A stretch of 64,000 bases of DNA from Tardibacter sp963781025 (GTDB taxonomy: Bacteria > Pseudomonadota > Alphaproteobacteria > Sphingomonadales > Sphingomonadaceae): NCBI GenBank assembly GCA_963781025.1, contig CAWADU010000003.1, positions 1,426,001 through 1,490,000 of the forward strand, given 5' to 3'. Numbering within the stretch: the stretch's first letter is position 1; each line of letters begins with the position of its first letter. Of the stretch, positions 1 to 9,147 are shown one piece after another. A program made the translations under genes and the position numbers. The notes under the pieces were generated by a model. That model worked only from the letters and a program-made list of their open reading frames with translations. It did not search any database and was not told the DNA's origin.

Positions 1-2233
1 CGAGCCGGTCGGCCGCACCATCGGCTATCGCACGAGGCTCGACAGCAAGGTCTCGGCCGCAACGAGGATCGAGGTCGTCACCGAAGGTATTTTCACCAAC
101 CGGATTCAAGCGGACCCCGAACTGCCTGGCGTTTCGGCGGTCCTGTTCGACGAAGCGCATGAGCGTAATCTGGAAGGCGATACGGCGCTTGCGCTTGCGC
201 TCGACGCTCAGGGCGCGCTTCGGCCCGACCTGCGCCTGTTGGTCATGTCGGCAACGCTGGACGGCGCGGCCTATTCCCGGCTGATGACCGCCGCACCGGT
301 CCTGGAAAGCGAGGGACGCGCCTTCCCGCTCGACCTTCGCTATCTGGGTCGCGGCAATGACGAGCGCATCGAGGATGCAATGGCCCGCGCCGTTCGGCAG
401 GCGCTGCGCGAACATGACGGGGATGTCCTCGCCTTTCTTCCCGGCGTTGCCGAAATCGAACGGACGGCCGAGCGGCTTGGAGCTGTATCCGGCGTCGAAA
501 TCCACCGCCTCCACGGGTCGCTGTCGTCGCAGGATCAACAGGCCGCGATCCGTCGGGGGGCTGGCCGCAAGGTCATCCTCGCAACGTCCATCGCGGAGAC
601 CAGCCTCACCATCGACGGCGTGCGCGTGGTCGTCGATTCAGGCCTGGCCCGCCGTCCACGTTACGATCGCGGCAGCGGCCTCACCCGGCTCGTCACCGAA
701 CGCGTCAGCCGCGCGTCGGCCAATCAGCGCGCGGGCCGTGCCGGGCGGCAGGCGCCGGGTGTCGCCTATCGCCTTTGGGACGAACCGCAGACCGCAAGCC
801 TGCTCCCCTTCGACCCGCCAGAGATTCTCGAGGCGGACCTGACCGGCCTCGTCCTCGATCTCGCGCTTTGGGGTGTCGCAGACCCCGCCAGCCTCAACTG
901 GCTCGATCCGCCGCCCGCCGCCGCGGTTGCGGAGGCCCGCCAGCGCCTTTCCCTTCTTGGTGCAATCGATGCCGATAGGCGCCCCACCGCGCATGGCCGC
1001 GTCATCGCCAGCCTGCCGCTGCCGCCGCGCCTCGCCCATATGCTGGTCGCCGCGCGTGACCATGGCGCTGTCGGCACCGCCGCCCGGATCGCGGTCTTGC
1101 TCGGCGAGCGAGGCCTTGGCGGCAAGGATGCCGACCTTTCCGGCCGCCTGCGCCGTTGGGGTCAGGCCCGCGAGCCCAGAGCCGTCGCAGCACTGAAGCT
1201 CGCAAGACGCTGGGCGCAACTGGTCGATGCCGATGCCCCGTGGCCGGGATCGGATGACGATGCCGGTCTCTGCGTCGCGCTTGCCTATCCCGATCGGGTG
1301 GCGAAGCGGCGCGGTGCGGATGGCGCGGATTGGCTGACCGTTGGCGGGCGGGGGCTGAAGCTCGATCCCGCCGATTCGCTCGCCCGGCATGAATGGCTGG
1401 CGGTGGCCGAGGCGCAGGGTTCGGCCGCCTCCGCCCGCATCCTGGCGGCGGCCCCGCTCGATGCCGCAAGCCTCGAACAACTCTTCGGCGATCGCATCGT
1501 CACAACACGAAGCGCGCATTATGATCCGGCCACCCGCGCGGTGACGCCGGAACGCCGCCGGTGTCTTGGCGCGATCACACTGTCGCGAGGGCCGGACAGC
1601 ACCGCCGACTCCGCCGCCATCCGCGCCGCGCTGGTGGAAGCGGTCCGGGAAAACGGCCTGCATATCCTGTCCTGGCCGGATGACACGCGCGCATTGCAGT
1701 CCCGCGCCAATTTCGCCCGGGCGCATGACGCCGGGGTTCCCGACATGTCCGATGAAGCGCTCAATACCGCGCTTGACGACTGGCTACCGCCGTTGCTCGA
1801 TGGCGTGCGGCGGCTGGATGCCGTGCCCGCCGGCCGCCTTGCCGAAGCGCTCCGCCATCTTTTGGGGTGGGAAGGGGCCAGAAGCGTCGACCGCCTCGCT
1901 CCGGCGCGGCTGGTCACGCCGGCGGGCTCCAGCCATGAAATCGACTATCAGGCCGATGGCGGGCCCACCGTGCACGTCCGCGTGCAGGCGCTGTTCGGGC
2001 TGAGCGAGCATCCCACCGTTGCGGGCGGACGCGTTCCCCTGATCCTCGCGCTCACGTCGCCAGCCGGACGGCCGATCCAGACGACACGCGACCTGCCCGG
2101 ATTCTGGGCCGGAAGCTGGAACGCGGTCGCCAAGGAGATGCGCGGCCGCTATCCACGCCATCCCTGGCCAGAGGATCCGGCGTCGGCCGCCGCCACCGTC
2201 CGCACGAAAAAGGCGGACGCGAGGCGTTCCTGA
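1..2233 (+). CDS. hrpB: ATP-dependent RNA helicase HrpB, 5' end outside the window
   Basis: DEAH-box helicase of the HrpB family. The open frame runs in from the window edge (first full codon at base 2), so the N-terminus with the Walker A motif is missing. The visible part has the DEAH box at bases 149-160, the MSAT motif at about 245, and helicase motifs V/VI ending in the NQRAGRAGR stretch at about 721-747. A long C-terminal region typical of HrpB follows. Family members are roughly 800-850 residues, so about 743 visible codons is most of the protein. Stop is TGA at 2231. HrpB's cellular role is poorly defined; an RNA-related helicase role is inferred from the family. Confidence 0.93.
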   Translation, partial: EPVGRTIGYRTRLDSKVSAATRIEVVTEGIFTNRIQADPELPGVSAVLFDEAHERNLEGDTALALALDAQGALRPDLRLLVMSATLDGAAYSRLMTAAPVLESEGRAFPLDLRYLGRGNDERIEDAMARAVRQALREHDGDVLAFLPGVAEIERTAERLGAVSGVEIHRLHGSLSSQDQQAAIRRGAGRKVILATSIAETSLTIDGVRVVVDSGLARRPRYDRGSGLTRLVTERVSRASANQRAGRAGRQAPGVAYRLWDEPQTASLLPFDPPEILEADLTGLVLDLALWGVADPASLNWLDPPPAAAVAEARQRLSLLGAIDADRRPTAHGRVIASLPLPPRLAHMLVAARDHGAVGTAARIAVLLGERGLGGKDADLSGRLRRWGQAREPRAVAALKLARRWAQLVDADAPWPGSDDDAGLCVALAYPDRVAKRRGADGADWLTVGGRGLKLDPADSLARHEWLAVAEAQGSAASARILAAAPLDAASLEQLFGDRIVTTRSAHYDPATRAVTPERRRCLGAITLSRGPDSTADSAAIRAALVEAVRENGLHILSWPDDTRALQSRANFARAHDAGVPDMSDEALNTALDDWLPPLLDGVRRLDAVPAGRLAEALRHLLGWEGARSVDRLAPARLVTPAGSSHEIDYQADGGPTVHVRVQALFGLSEHPTVAGGRVPLILALTSPAGRPIQTTRDLPGFWAGSWNAVAKEMRGRYPRHPWPEDPASAAATVRTKKADARRS

Positions 2234-2292
2234 CTTGACGAAGACGGCCGCCTGACGCACTTCGACCTAAAGTTCAGGACATGGGACAAGCT

Positions 2293-2574
2293 ATGCCGAC
2301 AGCGCGAATCTATCAGCGGGCGAAGAATGCGATGCAGTCCGGACGGGCGCGCGCCTATGAATGGCTGCTTGAATATGAGCGTGCCGAACCCGCCCGGCCC
2401 GACCCGCTGACCGGCTGGAGCGGCTCGGGCGATACCCGGCGGCAGATCCGCCTCAGCTTCCCTACGCTGGAGGCAGCCCAGGCCTATGCGAACAAGCATG
2501 GCCTGACGGCGACCGTTATTCCGGCTGCCCCGCGCGTCATGAAGATACAGACCTACGCCGACAATTTCCGCTAA
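2293..2574 (+). CDS. NADH dehydrogenase accessory subunit (ETC complex I, NDUFS4-like)
   Basis: Small soluble protein of about 93 residues of the ETC complex I subunit family, the bacterial counterpart of mitochondrial NDUFS4. It begins MPTARIYQRAKNAMQSG and ends with the conserved ADNFR-type tail. It is an alphaproteobacterial complex I accessory subunit on the peripheral arm. An upstream in-frame ATG at 2281 would add four residues; the ATG at 2293 fits the family start better and has GGGA about 8 bases upstream. It sits alone between hrpB and tRNA-Arg, away from any nuo operon, which is usual for this subunit. Confidence 0.9.
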   Translation: MPTARIYQRAKNAMQSGRARAYEWLLEYERAEPARPDPLTGWSGSGDTRRQIRLSFPTLEAAQAYANKHGLTATVIPAAPRVMKIQTYADNFR

Positions 2575-2585
2575 GGTGAATTAAC

Positions 2586-2663
2586 GGCCCCGTAGCTCAA
2601 CTGGATAGAGCACCTGCCTTCTAAGCAGGATGTTGCGTGTTCGAGTTCACGCCGGGGTCGCCA
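2586..2663 (+). tRNA. tRNA-Arg(TCT) with an 8-base T-loop as read
   Basis: Acceptor arm GGCCCCG (2586-2592) pairs with CGGGGTC (2653-2659), followed by discriminator G and encoded CCA (2661-2663). The anticodon loop reads CTTCTAA in a CCTGC/GCAGG stem, giving anticodon TCT. The T-stem GCGTG/CACGC encloses TTCGAGTT, eight bases instead of the invariant seven, so the gene is one base too long. Given the +1 insertions elsewhere in the window, this is probably an extra T in the sequence rather than a defective tRNA. Confidence 0.93.
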
Positions 2664-2671
2664 CCTTGCCG

Positions 2672-4891
2672 TCATTGCGGAAGGGCAAAGGCGATGATTT
2701 TCCCGCCTTGCTTCTCCTTGGAGTTTTTTCCGCCGCCCGCAGCGATGACGACGAACTGGCGTCCGTTCGCGCGGTAGGTCGCCGGTGTCGCATTGCCCGC
2801 CGCCGGAAGGGTGGTTTCCCAAAGCAGCTTGCCGCTGCGCTTGTCGAAGGCATGGAATTTGTTGTCGTAGACCGTGGCGCCGATGAACAGAAGACCGCCA
2901 GCGGTGACGACCGATCCGCCGTAATTCTCGCTGCCGGTTCCGGCCATGCCTTTGGCGGCGAGTTCCGGATATTCGCCGAAAGGAATCTTCCAGGCGTAGC
3001 GCCCCGTGTTCAGGTTGATCGCGCTCAGCGTCCCCCACGGAGGCGCGACAGCCGGATACCCATCCGGGTCGAGGAACTTGGTGTAGCCCTCGAACACATA
3101 GTCCGCTAGCGGCGGAGCAATGCCCGGTTTGGACACCGGCTGCGAAGATGCGTCCCCGAGGGCAAGGGCCTTCCCGCCGCTCACATATTGGATCACAGCC
3201 CGCAACTGATCGGTTCCCAACTGCTTGAAGGCCGGCATTCGCCCGCCACCGAATGCGATCTGGAGAAACATGTCGAGCGGCGGCAACCGATCCTTGACAC
3301 CGACAAGCGACGGAAACTCGGGAGGCGTGCCTTTCAGGTCTTCCCCGTGGCAGGAGGCGCAATTGTTGCGATAGACCGTCCGCCCGTCAATGTTTGCGCC
3401 CGTGACCGTCGGCGGGCGCTTCCCGAGCTTCAGGATCCACGCCATTTCGTTCGCGTTCACATAGAGCAGGCCGGTTTCGGGATCGAATGCAGCACCTCCC
3501 CATTCGCCTCCGCCGTCGAGGCCGGGGAAGATGATCGTTCCCTGCAGGCTTGGCGGATCGAACGGCCCCCGGCTGCGGAGCTTCGCGAAGGCGCGTTGCA
3601 CCGCTTCATGAGCTTCAGGCGTTCTGCGGGTCAGGATGTCCGCAGTCAGATGCTGACGGGCGAACGGCGCGGGCAGGAGCGGGAAGACCTGCGAGGAAGC
3701 AGCCTTCTCGCCGGGCACGTCCGAAGGTAGCGCGGCCCGCTCCTCCAAAGGAAAAAGGGATTTGCCCGTTTCCCGGTCGAGCACATAGATGAGACCCGAT
3801 TTCGTGATCTGCGCAACCGCATCGATGCGTTTTCCGTTGCGCTTCACCGTCACCAGCGTCGGGGCCGTTGGCAGGTCCCGGTCCCACATATCATGCCGCA
3901 CGGTCTGGAAATGCCAGACGCGCTTGCCCGTTTTCGCATCGAGCGCGACGAGCGAACTGGCGAAGAGATTGTCACCATGGCGATCCGCGCCATAGAAATC
4001 CTTGTCGCCCATGCCACCGGAGGCGGTCGGAACGAAGATCAGGCCGCGTTTGGAATCGAGTGCGAAACCGGCCCAGCTATTGGCCCCCATCGCCGTCTTC
4101 CACGCATCCTTGGGCCAGGTTTCATAGCCTGGCTCTCCCGGTTGGGGAATTGTGTGGAAAACCCAGCGCAGCTTGCCGCTGCGAACGTCGAATGCGCGAA
4201 TATGGCCCGGCGAGTTCCCGGTGCCCCCGAACACGATCAGGTCCTGGAAGACGGCGCCGGGCGACACATTCGTCACGGATACGCTGTCCGGGTCGCGGCC
4301 CATGCCCTCGCGCAGATCGACGCGCCCTCCGCTGCCGAATTCCGGGTCCGGCCGCCCGCTATCCGCATCGACCGACAAGAGCTTGCCGCGGAAGGTAAAG
4401 AGGATGCGGCGAAGCGCGCCATCGGTCCAGTAGGACACACCGCGCAAGCGCTGGCGCGAATAGACCCCCCGTCCTTCCGCCGGGTCGAAGGTCCATAATT
4501 CCTTCCCCGTCGCTGCGTCGAGCGCGATCAGGCGGCCCTTTGGCGAAATGAAGAAGAGCCGCCCATTAATGACCAACGGGTTCGATTGCATGTCGGCCGG
4601 GATGAATCCGTTGCCGGCCGCGTTGGCGTCGCCGGTATCATAGGTCCAGGCGACCTTCAGCTCATGCACATTGCGCGTATTGATATCGGCAAGGCGGGAG
4701 TAATGCGTGGCGCCGGGATTGCCGTTATAATAGGCCCAGTCGTCGCTGGCCGAACCGGATTCCGTGACGGCCCCCGGACCGGCATAGAGAACGGCTGAAA
4801 ATCCCAGCAGCGCGGTAGCGGCCGAAAAACCCAGATATGCGGCTTTCCGACGCCATTTGCGCCCGTCCCGAGCAACCGCGGCCACCGTCAT
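2672..4891 (-). CDS. PQQ-dependent dehydrogenase with inserted cytochrome c domain
   Basis: A 739-residue quinoprotein dehydrogenase. A basic N-terminus and one hydrophobic segment (about residues 16-37) act as a signal or anchor, placing the enzyme in the periplasm. The beta-propeller starts at about residue 50 (WAYYNGNPGATHYSRL pattern). The middle resembles glucose/quinate dehydrogenases (VLDRETGKSLFPLEE). A c-type haem motif CASCH lies near residue 515, inserted before the last propeller blades rather than at either end. Electrons would pass from a sugar or alcohol substrate through PQQ to the internal haem. The substrate cannot be told from sequence, and no PQQ synthesis genes are nearby. 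Confidence 0.9.
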   Translation of the reverse strand: MTVAAVARDGRKWRRKAAYLGFSAATALLGFSAVLYAGPGAVTESGSASDDWAYYNGNPGATHYSRLADINTRNVHELKVAWTYDTGDANAAGNGFIPADMQSNPLVINGRLFFISPKGRLIALDAATGKELWTFDPAEGRGVYSRQRLRGVSYWTDGALRRILFTFRGKLLSVDADSGRPDPEFGSGGRVDLREGMGRDPDSVSVTNVSPGAVFQDLIVFGGTGNSPGHIRAFDVRSGKLRWVFHTIPQPGEPGYETWPKDAWKTAMGANSWAGFALDSKRGLIFVPTASGGMGDKDFYGADRHGDNLFASSLVALDAKTGKRVWHFQTVRHDMWDRDLPTAPTLVTVKRNGKRIDAVAQITKSGLIYVLDRETGKSLFPLEERAALPSDVPGEKAASSQVFPLLPAPFARQHLTADILTRRTPEAHEAVQRAFAKLRSRGPFDPPSLQGTIIFPGLDGGGEWGGAAFDPETGLLYVNANEMAWILKLGKRPPTVTGANIDGRTVYRNNCASCHGEDLKGTPPEFPSLVGVKDRLPPLDMFLQIAFGGGRMPAFKQLGTDQLRAVIQYVSGGKALALGDASSQPVSKPGIAPPLADYVFEGYTKFLDPDGYPAVAPPWGTLSAINLNTGRYAWKIPFGEYPELAAKGMAGTGSENYGGSVVTAGGLLFIGATVYDNKFHAFDKRSGKLLWETTLPAAGNATPATYRANGRQFVVIAAGGGKNSKEKQGGKIIAFALPQ

Positions 4892-5092
4892 CGAGCCGGG
4901 CCCCGACGTGTCTCATGCCCGAGCCCGGACCCCGTGATGATGGAAAGCATCATGTGCCCGACCGAATGTGCATATCGGCATCCCCTTTATTTTTACCGAG
5001 AGATTGCATTGCCTTGCCTCATTTGCAACGCGCAAGGCGCCACAGCGGCCGGATTTTCCCGCCCATCGGATTTGGGATGCCCCCAACCAGTC

Positions 5093-6286
5093 TCAGTGCA
5101 TAAATTGCGGCATTAAGCTTGGCGGTTTGAATGGGACAATGATCCGATCGCCCGGCTTTACTCCCGAGCGTATTTCGACACCCTGAGGCCCTGATTCCCC
5201 TATCTGAACCGCGACGTTCCGCCGCTGGCCCGAGCCGTCGACCATGGTCACAAAGGCTGCGGGTGTAGCACCCTGCACGGCATCGGCCGGAACCACGAGA
5301 GCCTTGGGATTTTCGTAGAGGATGACGGTGATGTTGGCCGACATCCCGAACCTGACGTTCGTCCCCGCCGCCGCCGGGAGCTCGTCCAGGCGGATACTGA
5401 CGGGATAAAGCGTGTTTTTGGAGTCCCCTTCCGAACGGAGCGCCTGGGCGCCGACACGTTCGACATGCCCCTTCACCGAAAGATTTTCAAAACCGAGACC
5501 GGATACCGTGACCGACTGGCCTTCGCGAATGCGGTTGATGTCGGCCTCGTCGATTTTCGCTTCCACCGCGAAGGAGTTGGTTTCGCCGATCGCCGCGACG
5601 GCTTCGCCGCGCGCGAGCCGGGCGCCCGCATAGATCGACTTCGGGGGCATGTTCTCTTCGGTTTCGTGCCGGATAATGATGCCGCTGGCCGTCGCGCGCA
5701 CAATGCCGCCGCCGAACGGATCGCTGCCATTGGCGGAACTGGACGATGTGCTGGCGCTGCCCCGCGAAAGCGTAGCGGACAGTTCCTGGTTCGCCGCGTC
5801 CAGGGACAATTGCTGCGTCCGCTGCCGCATCAAGAGCCCGTCATAGTCATCTCGTGGCACAAGGCCGCGATCGAGCAGGCCCTTGGTTTCCCGTATTTCG
5901 CGGCCGGTGTTTTCCAGTTCAAGTTGCGCGGTGGTCACCGCCCGCCGGGCGCGCATGACCTGCTGTTCCAGATCGAATGTATCCATCACGAACAAAATCT
6001 GGCCTGCGGTCACCGCCTGGCCATATTCGAAACCGACACGGTTCACCGTTCCGTCAAACGGCGCCAGGACATCGGCACTTCGGGCTGGTTTGATCGTCCC
6101 CACCATCGTCATACTGGAAACAAACGGCTGGATGCCCGCGACGACGGTTTGCTCCGGTGCGACCGGCGCCGCAACCCGGCCTTTCCATAAGAACACCCCC
6201 GCAGCCAGCGCCAGCAGGATACCCAAGGCAACCACGACACGCCGGGAGCGGCCAATCCTGATCAATCGTTGAGAGATATGCGCCAT
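5093..6286 (-). CDS. Periplasmic adaptor protein of the HlyD/MacA type
   Basis: A 397-residue membrane-fusion protein: one N-terminal transmembrane segment (about residues 16-36), a biotinyl-lipoyl-like half (VLAPFDGTVNRVGFEYGQAV), a coiled-coil hairpin (about 105-175), then barrel and membrane-proximal domains ending near residue 395. It would bridge the inner-membrane ABC permease to the outer-membrane channel. Its start overlaps the end of the TolC-type gene by 25 bases. With the permease and ATPase further upstream on the same strand it forms a MacAB-TolC-like tripartite exporter. The cargo is unknown. Confidence 0.9.
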   Translation of the reverse strand: MAHISQRLIRIGRSRRVVVALGILLALAAGVFLWKGRVAAPVAPEQTVVAGIQPFVSSMTMVGTIKPARSADVLAPFDGTVNRVGFEYGQAVTAGQILFVMDTFDLEQQVMRARRAVTTAQLELENTGREIRETKGLLDRGLVPRDDYDGLLMRQRTQQLSLDAANQELSATLSRGSASTSSSSANGSDPFGGGIVRATASGIIIRHETEENMPPKSIYAGARLARGEAVAAIGETNSFAVEAKIDEADINRIREGQSVTVSGLGFENLSVKGHVERVGAQALRSEGDSKNTLYPVSIRLDELPAAAGTNVRFGMSANITVILYENPKALVVPADAVQGATPAAFVTMVDGSGQRRNVAVQIGESGPQGVEIRSGVKPGDRIIVPFKPPSLMPQFMH

Positions 6287-7737
6287 GTGTCGAGCGTCGT
6301 TCCAAGTTGCTGGTCAAGGGTAGTCAAGGCATTGAGATAATTGATGTTCGCAGAAAGTTCCTGGTTTTCCGCCGCACGGAGATTCGTCTCGAACGAAAGA
6401 ACCCCGAAGTTCGACGTCCTGCCGGCTTTGAACTTGGCAACCTCCACGTCGAGCGCGCGCCGGGCCAGATCATGCGCATATCGAGCAGCCTCGACGCGGC
6501 GCCAACTCGCTTCGACGTCGGCGACGCCATCCCGCACGCTTGCCTCGATCTGCTGGTCGAGATCTTCGAGCCTCAATTCCGTGCTTCTAAGCGCGGTCGT
6601 CGCGCGTACCTCGTTTTGTTCCAGGACGGGGTCGCCGAGCGGTATCTTCAACCGCAGGCCCACCGTGCCCGAAAGACCGCTTGGTCCATTTGGCAACGTG
6701 CCGGGTCCATTGTTCCATTGTCGCTCGACCTGCCCCACCGCCGATGCATCCCACAGGCGATCGTTCTTCGCCAGCTTCAGATTGAGCTTTGCCTGCTCGA
6801 TTGCACGCTGCTGGGCAAGATAATCCATGCGATTGACGCGCGCGAGTTCGATGGCCCGCTCCAGATTAATCTGGACATGTTGCGTATCCAGCGCATCAAC
6901 CGCCTCGATATTCGTATGCAGATCCATCCCCACCAGTTGAAGCAGCCTGAGCCGGACGGAATCCCGCTGCCGCCCGGCATCGATGACCGACACCTCCTGT
7001 GTGGCTACATCCGCTTCGGTTTGGACGATGTCCGCCGCAGCGACGCGGCCTGCCTGGATGAGGGCGCGGTTGGTCTCCAGCAGCTCTTTCGAACGATTGA
7101 GCCCTGCCGCCGCCAGGCGGACCTGCTCCTGCGCCTGGATGAGGGCGCGATAGGCGAAGATGATATCGCTGACGGTGCCGGAAACGGTGGATTTCAGGCT
7201 GAGGCGGTTAATTTCCTCCTGCAGCCGGGCCAGCCGCACCGGCGCCATGTTCACATCGGTCCCGAAATTGCGAAGCAGGGGCTGCTCGACGCTGAAGGTC
7301 GCAATGTCGGTGGATGTTGCACCGCCTGCGCCATGCGTCTCATTCCTGATCCAGGAAAAACTGGTGAAAGCGCCGGTCGGGGTCAATACCGATGCGGTGG
7401 ACGAAAGATCGGCGGTCGTGATCGTGCCGCCGCGCTCGCGTGTCGCAAAAACGGAACCGACGATATCCAGCCTGGGCGAAAACCGCTTTTCGGCCGTCAC
7501 AAGATCAAACTTCTCGGCAACGCGCCCGATGTAAGCCGACCGGATGGTTCGATTTTGCCGCAGGCCGTAGAACACGCTTTCGGCAAGCGTCATCGACACC
7601 CCGGCCCCCTGGGCATGTGCAGGCGGCGCCACCGGCGACCCGACGGTCGAAGGGACCGAGGCTTGCTGGGCCCGGCCGGGCGCGGATATCATCCCGGCGG
7701 CCGCGATGACGGAGATTAGAAGTTTCACGCGGCTCAT
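6262..7737 (-). CDS. TolC-family outer membrane factor
   Basis: About 491 residues with a Sec signal (MSRVKLLISVIAAAGMISA) and two long coiled-coil repeats characteristic of the outer-membrane efflux family. It forms the outer-membrane and periplasmic tunnel for the adjacent adaptor and ABC transporter. The frame is open 28 codons further upstream, but the ATG at 7737 directly precedes the signal peptide and is preferred, although no strong ribosome binding site is visible. It is transcribed with the adaptor, which it overlaps. Confidence 0.9.
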   Translation of the reverse strand: MSRVKLLISVIAAAGMISAPGRAQQASVPSTVGSPVAPPAHAQGAGVSMTLAESVFYGLRQNRTIRSAYIGRVAEKFDLVTAEKRFSPRLDIVGSVFATRERGGTITTADLSSTASVLTPTGAFTSFSWIRNETHGAGGATSTDIATFSVEQPLLRNFGTDVNMAPVRLARLQEEINRLSLKSTVSGTVSDIIFAYRALIQAQEQVRLAAAGLNRSKELLETNRALIQAGRVAAADIVQTEADVATQEVSVIDAGRQRDSVRLRLLQLVGMDLHTNIEAVDALDTQHVQINLERAIELARVNRMDYLAQQRAIEQAKLNLKLAKNDRLWDASAVGQVERQWNNGPGTLPNGPSGLSGTVGLRLKIPLGDPVLEQNEVRATTALRSTELRLEDLDQQIEASVRDGVADVEASWRRVEAARYAHDLARRALDVEVAKFKAGRTSNFGVLSFETNLRAAENQELSANINYLNALTTLDQQLGTTLDTWRISLND

Positions 7738-7778
7738 GATAGATTTTGGAGACCCGATTTGGTCGAGGACGGGAATTG

Positions 7779-7970
7779 ATGGCGTTGTTTTTGACGGGTT
7801 CTGTTCGAATGGCAATGGCAAGCTGCGTTGCGGCGGCTCTCGCAGGCTGTTCCACGCCAGACGTTCTGAAGCATCCGCCCTCGGGACCCAGCATGACCGC
7901 GTGGCCGTCCACCTCGAATCCTGTGCCGAACAACACGCAACCTGCCTCTACTCCGACCGAAGCGCCGTGA
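7779..7970 (+). CDS. Small putative lipoprotein inside the exporter locus
   Basis: A 63-residue frame on the opposite strand, in the gap between the outer-membrane factor and the permease. It has a hydrophobic start and a lipobox-like LAGC about 24 residues in (earlier if the ATG at 7809 is used), followed by a Pro/Ser/Thr-rich tail without clear domains. GGACGGGAA lies just upstream of the ATG. It diverges from the tolC-type gene and its end overlaps the permease end by 23 bases. The sequence looks like a genuine small lipoprotein, but a chance frame in GC-rich DNA is possible. No function is assigned. Confidence 0.5.
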   Translation: MALFLTGSVRMAMASCVAAALAGCSTPDVLKHPPSGPSMTAWPSTSNPVPNNTQPASTPTEAP

Positions 7971-9147
7971 TCGGGTCCAGGCGAGAGGCACGCACCGCCG
8001 GATATATTCCAAAAATGAGGCCCACAATGGTGGCAACGCCCACGCCGAGCGGCAACGCATATAACGCGGGCGAAAAGGTCCACCCGGACGTGACCGCCAT
8101 GACCCAGGCGATGAAAAGCCCGACTGTCGCGCCCGCCACGCCGCCGGCCAGCGAAAGCGCCAGCGCCTCGATATAGAACATCGTCCGAATGTCGGATGGA
8201 CGCGCGCCCAGCGCCGCGCGCAGCCCGATCTCGCGCCGACGTTCCATGACGCTCATGAGCATGACGTTCATCACCCCAACGCCGCCCACCAGCAGCGAGA
8301 CACCGCCGATGCCCGCAAGCAACCGTGTGTGGACCGCCATCTGCGCCTTGGCCGCCTCCACCAGTTGTCTCGCGCTCTGCACCTGCACCTCGATACCGCG
8401 AACCCGCTGCTTGATGTCCTCGGTCACCGCTGCCGTCGCCATGATATCATTCACGCCTTCCCCCATGCGCGCAATTGCTCCGTTTACCGGGGCTTCGACG
8501 CGCCGGCCTGCCTCCAGCGGAACGATGACGGAATCGTCCAGGTTGATGGGCAGCATCACCATCGGCCGGCTCGGTTTGAGCACGCCCACGATGGTGAACT
8601 GATAGCGCCCGATCTTGACTTGGTCGCCAATGGTCGCGGGCCGGCCGGGGGAGGAAAGTTTTTCCGCTATGCCGCTGCCAATCACCGCGAAGGTACGATC
8701 AGCATCGAAGGCGTTGATGAACCGCCCCTGGCGCACCGTCAACTCGATCATGCCTTGAAGCGCCGGCGTTGCCGCGAGCAGGCCGGCATTGACCTTTCGG
8801 TCGCCTATCCTGACGTCGGCACGGCCGAAACCGAGCGGCGCCGCCGCCGTAATCACCGGCTCCCGGCCGGGAAGACTTTCCAGAACGCCGGCGGTAAGGC
8901 CGGGGGAGCCGGCGGGGACGCGGCTTTGCTGGACAACCATCAGATCCACGCCCATTTGGCTGAACTGGCGGGCGGCTTCGCGTTCCGCGTTATGGCCGAT
9001 TGTCAGCATGGCGACCACCGCCGCGACGCCGATGATGACGCCGAGCAGCGCAAGAGCGGACCGTTGACGCAGGGCATAAAGGTTCGAAAAAGCGTCAGCG
9101 AGCAGTTCGCCCGACATGATCGCGGTGCGTGGGGAATGCAGGGTCAT
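7948..9147 (-). CDS. ABC transporter permease, MacB/FtsX type
   Basis: A 399-residue permease with the MacB layout: a transmembrane helix near residues 30-50, a large periplasmic domain (about 55-270), then three helices in the C-terminal third around GGVGVMNVML and GLIFGIYPA. The ATPase is a separate protein here, unlike fused MacB. The start codon overlaps the ATPase stop (ATGA). MacB-type permeases do not import or flip through a central pore; they drive periplasmic substrates out through a TolC-type channel by mechanotransmission, which fits the neighbouring adaptor and outer-membrane factor. Confidence 0.92.
   Translation of the reverse strand: MTLHSPRTAIMSGELLADAFSNLYALRQRSALALLGVIIGVAAVVAMLTIGHNAEREAARQFSQMGVDLMVVQQSRVPAGSPGLTAGVLESLPGREPVITAAAPLGFGRADVRIGDRKVNAGLLAATPALQGMIELTVRQGRFINAFDADRTFAVIGSGIAEKLSSPGRPATIGDQVKIGRYQFTIVGVLKPSRPMVMLPINLDDSVIVPLEAGRRVEAPVNGAIARMGEGVNDIMATAAVTEDIKQRVRGIEVQVQSARQLVEAAKAQMAVHTRLLAGIGGVSLLVGGVGVMNVMLMSVMERRREIGLRAALGARPSDIRTMFYIEALALSLAGGVAGATVGLFIAWVMAVTSGWTFSPALYALPLGVGVATIVGLIFGIYPAVRASRLDPITALRSE

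Noticed and set aside
638..1726. Long antisense frame opposite hrpB
   Set aside because: A GC-rich shadow frame; no family, no start signal, and hrpB is clearly coding.
6307..7719. 470-residue frame opposite the TolC-type gene
   Set aside because: Arg/Pro/Gly-rich composition of a reverse-complement shadow; the opposite strand has a clear signal peptide and family motifs.
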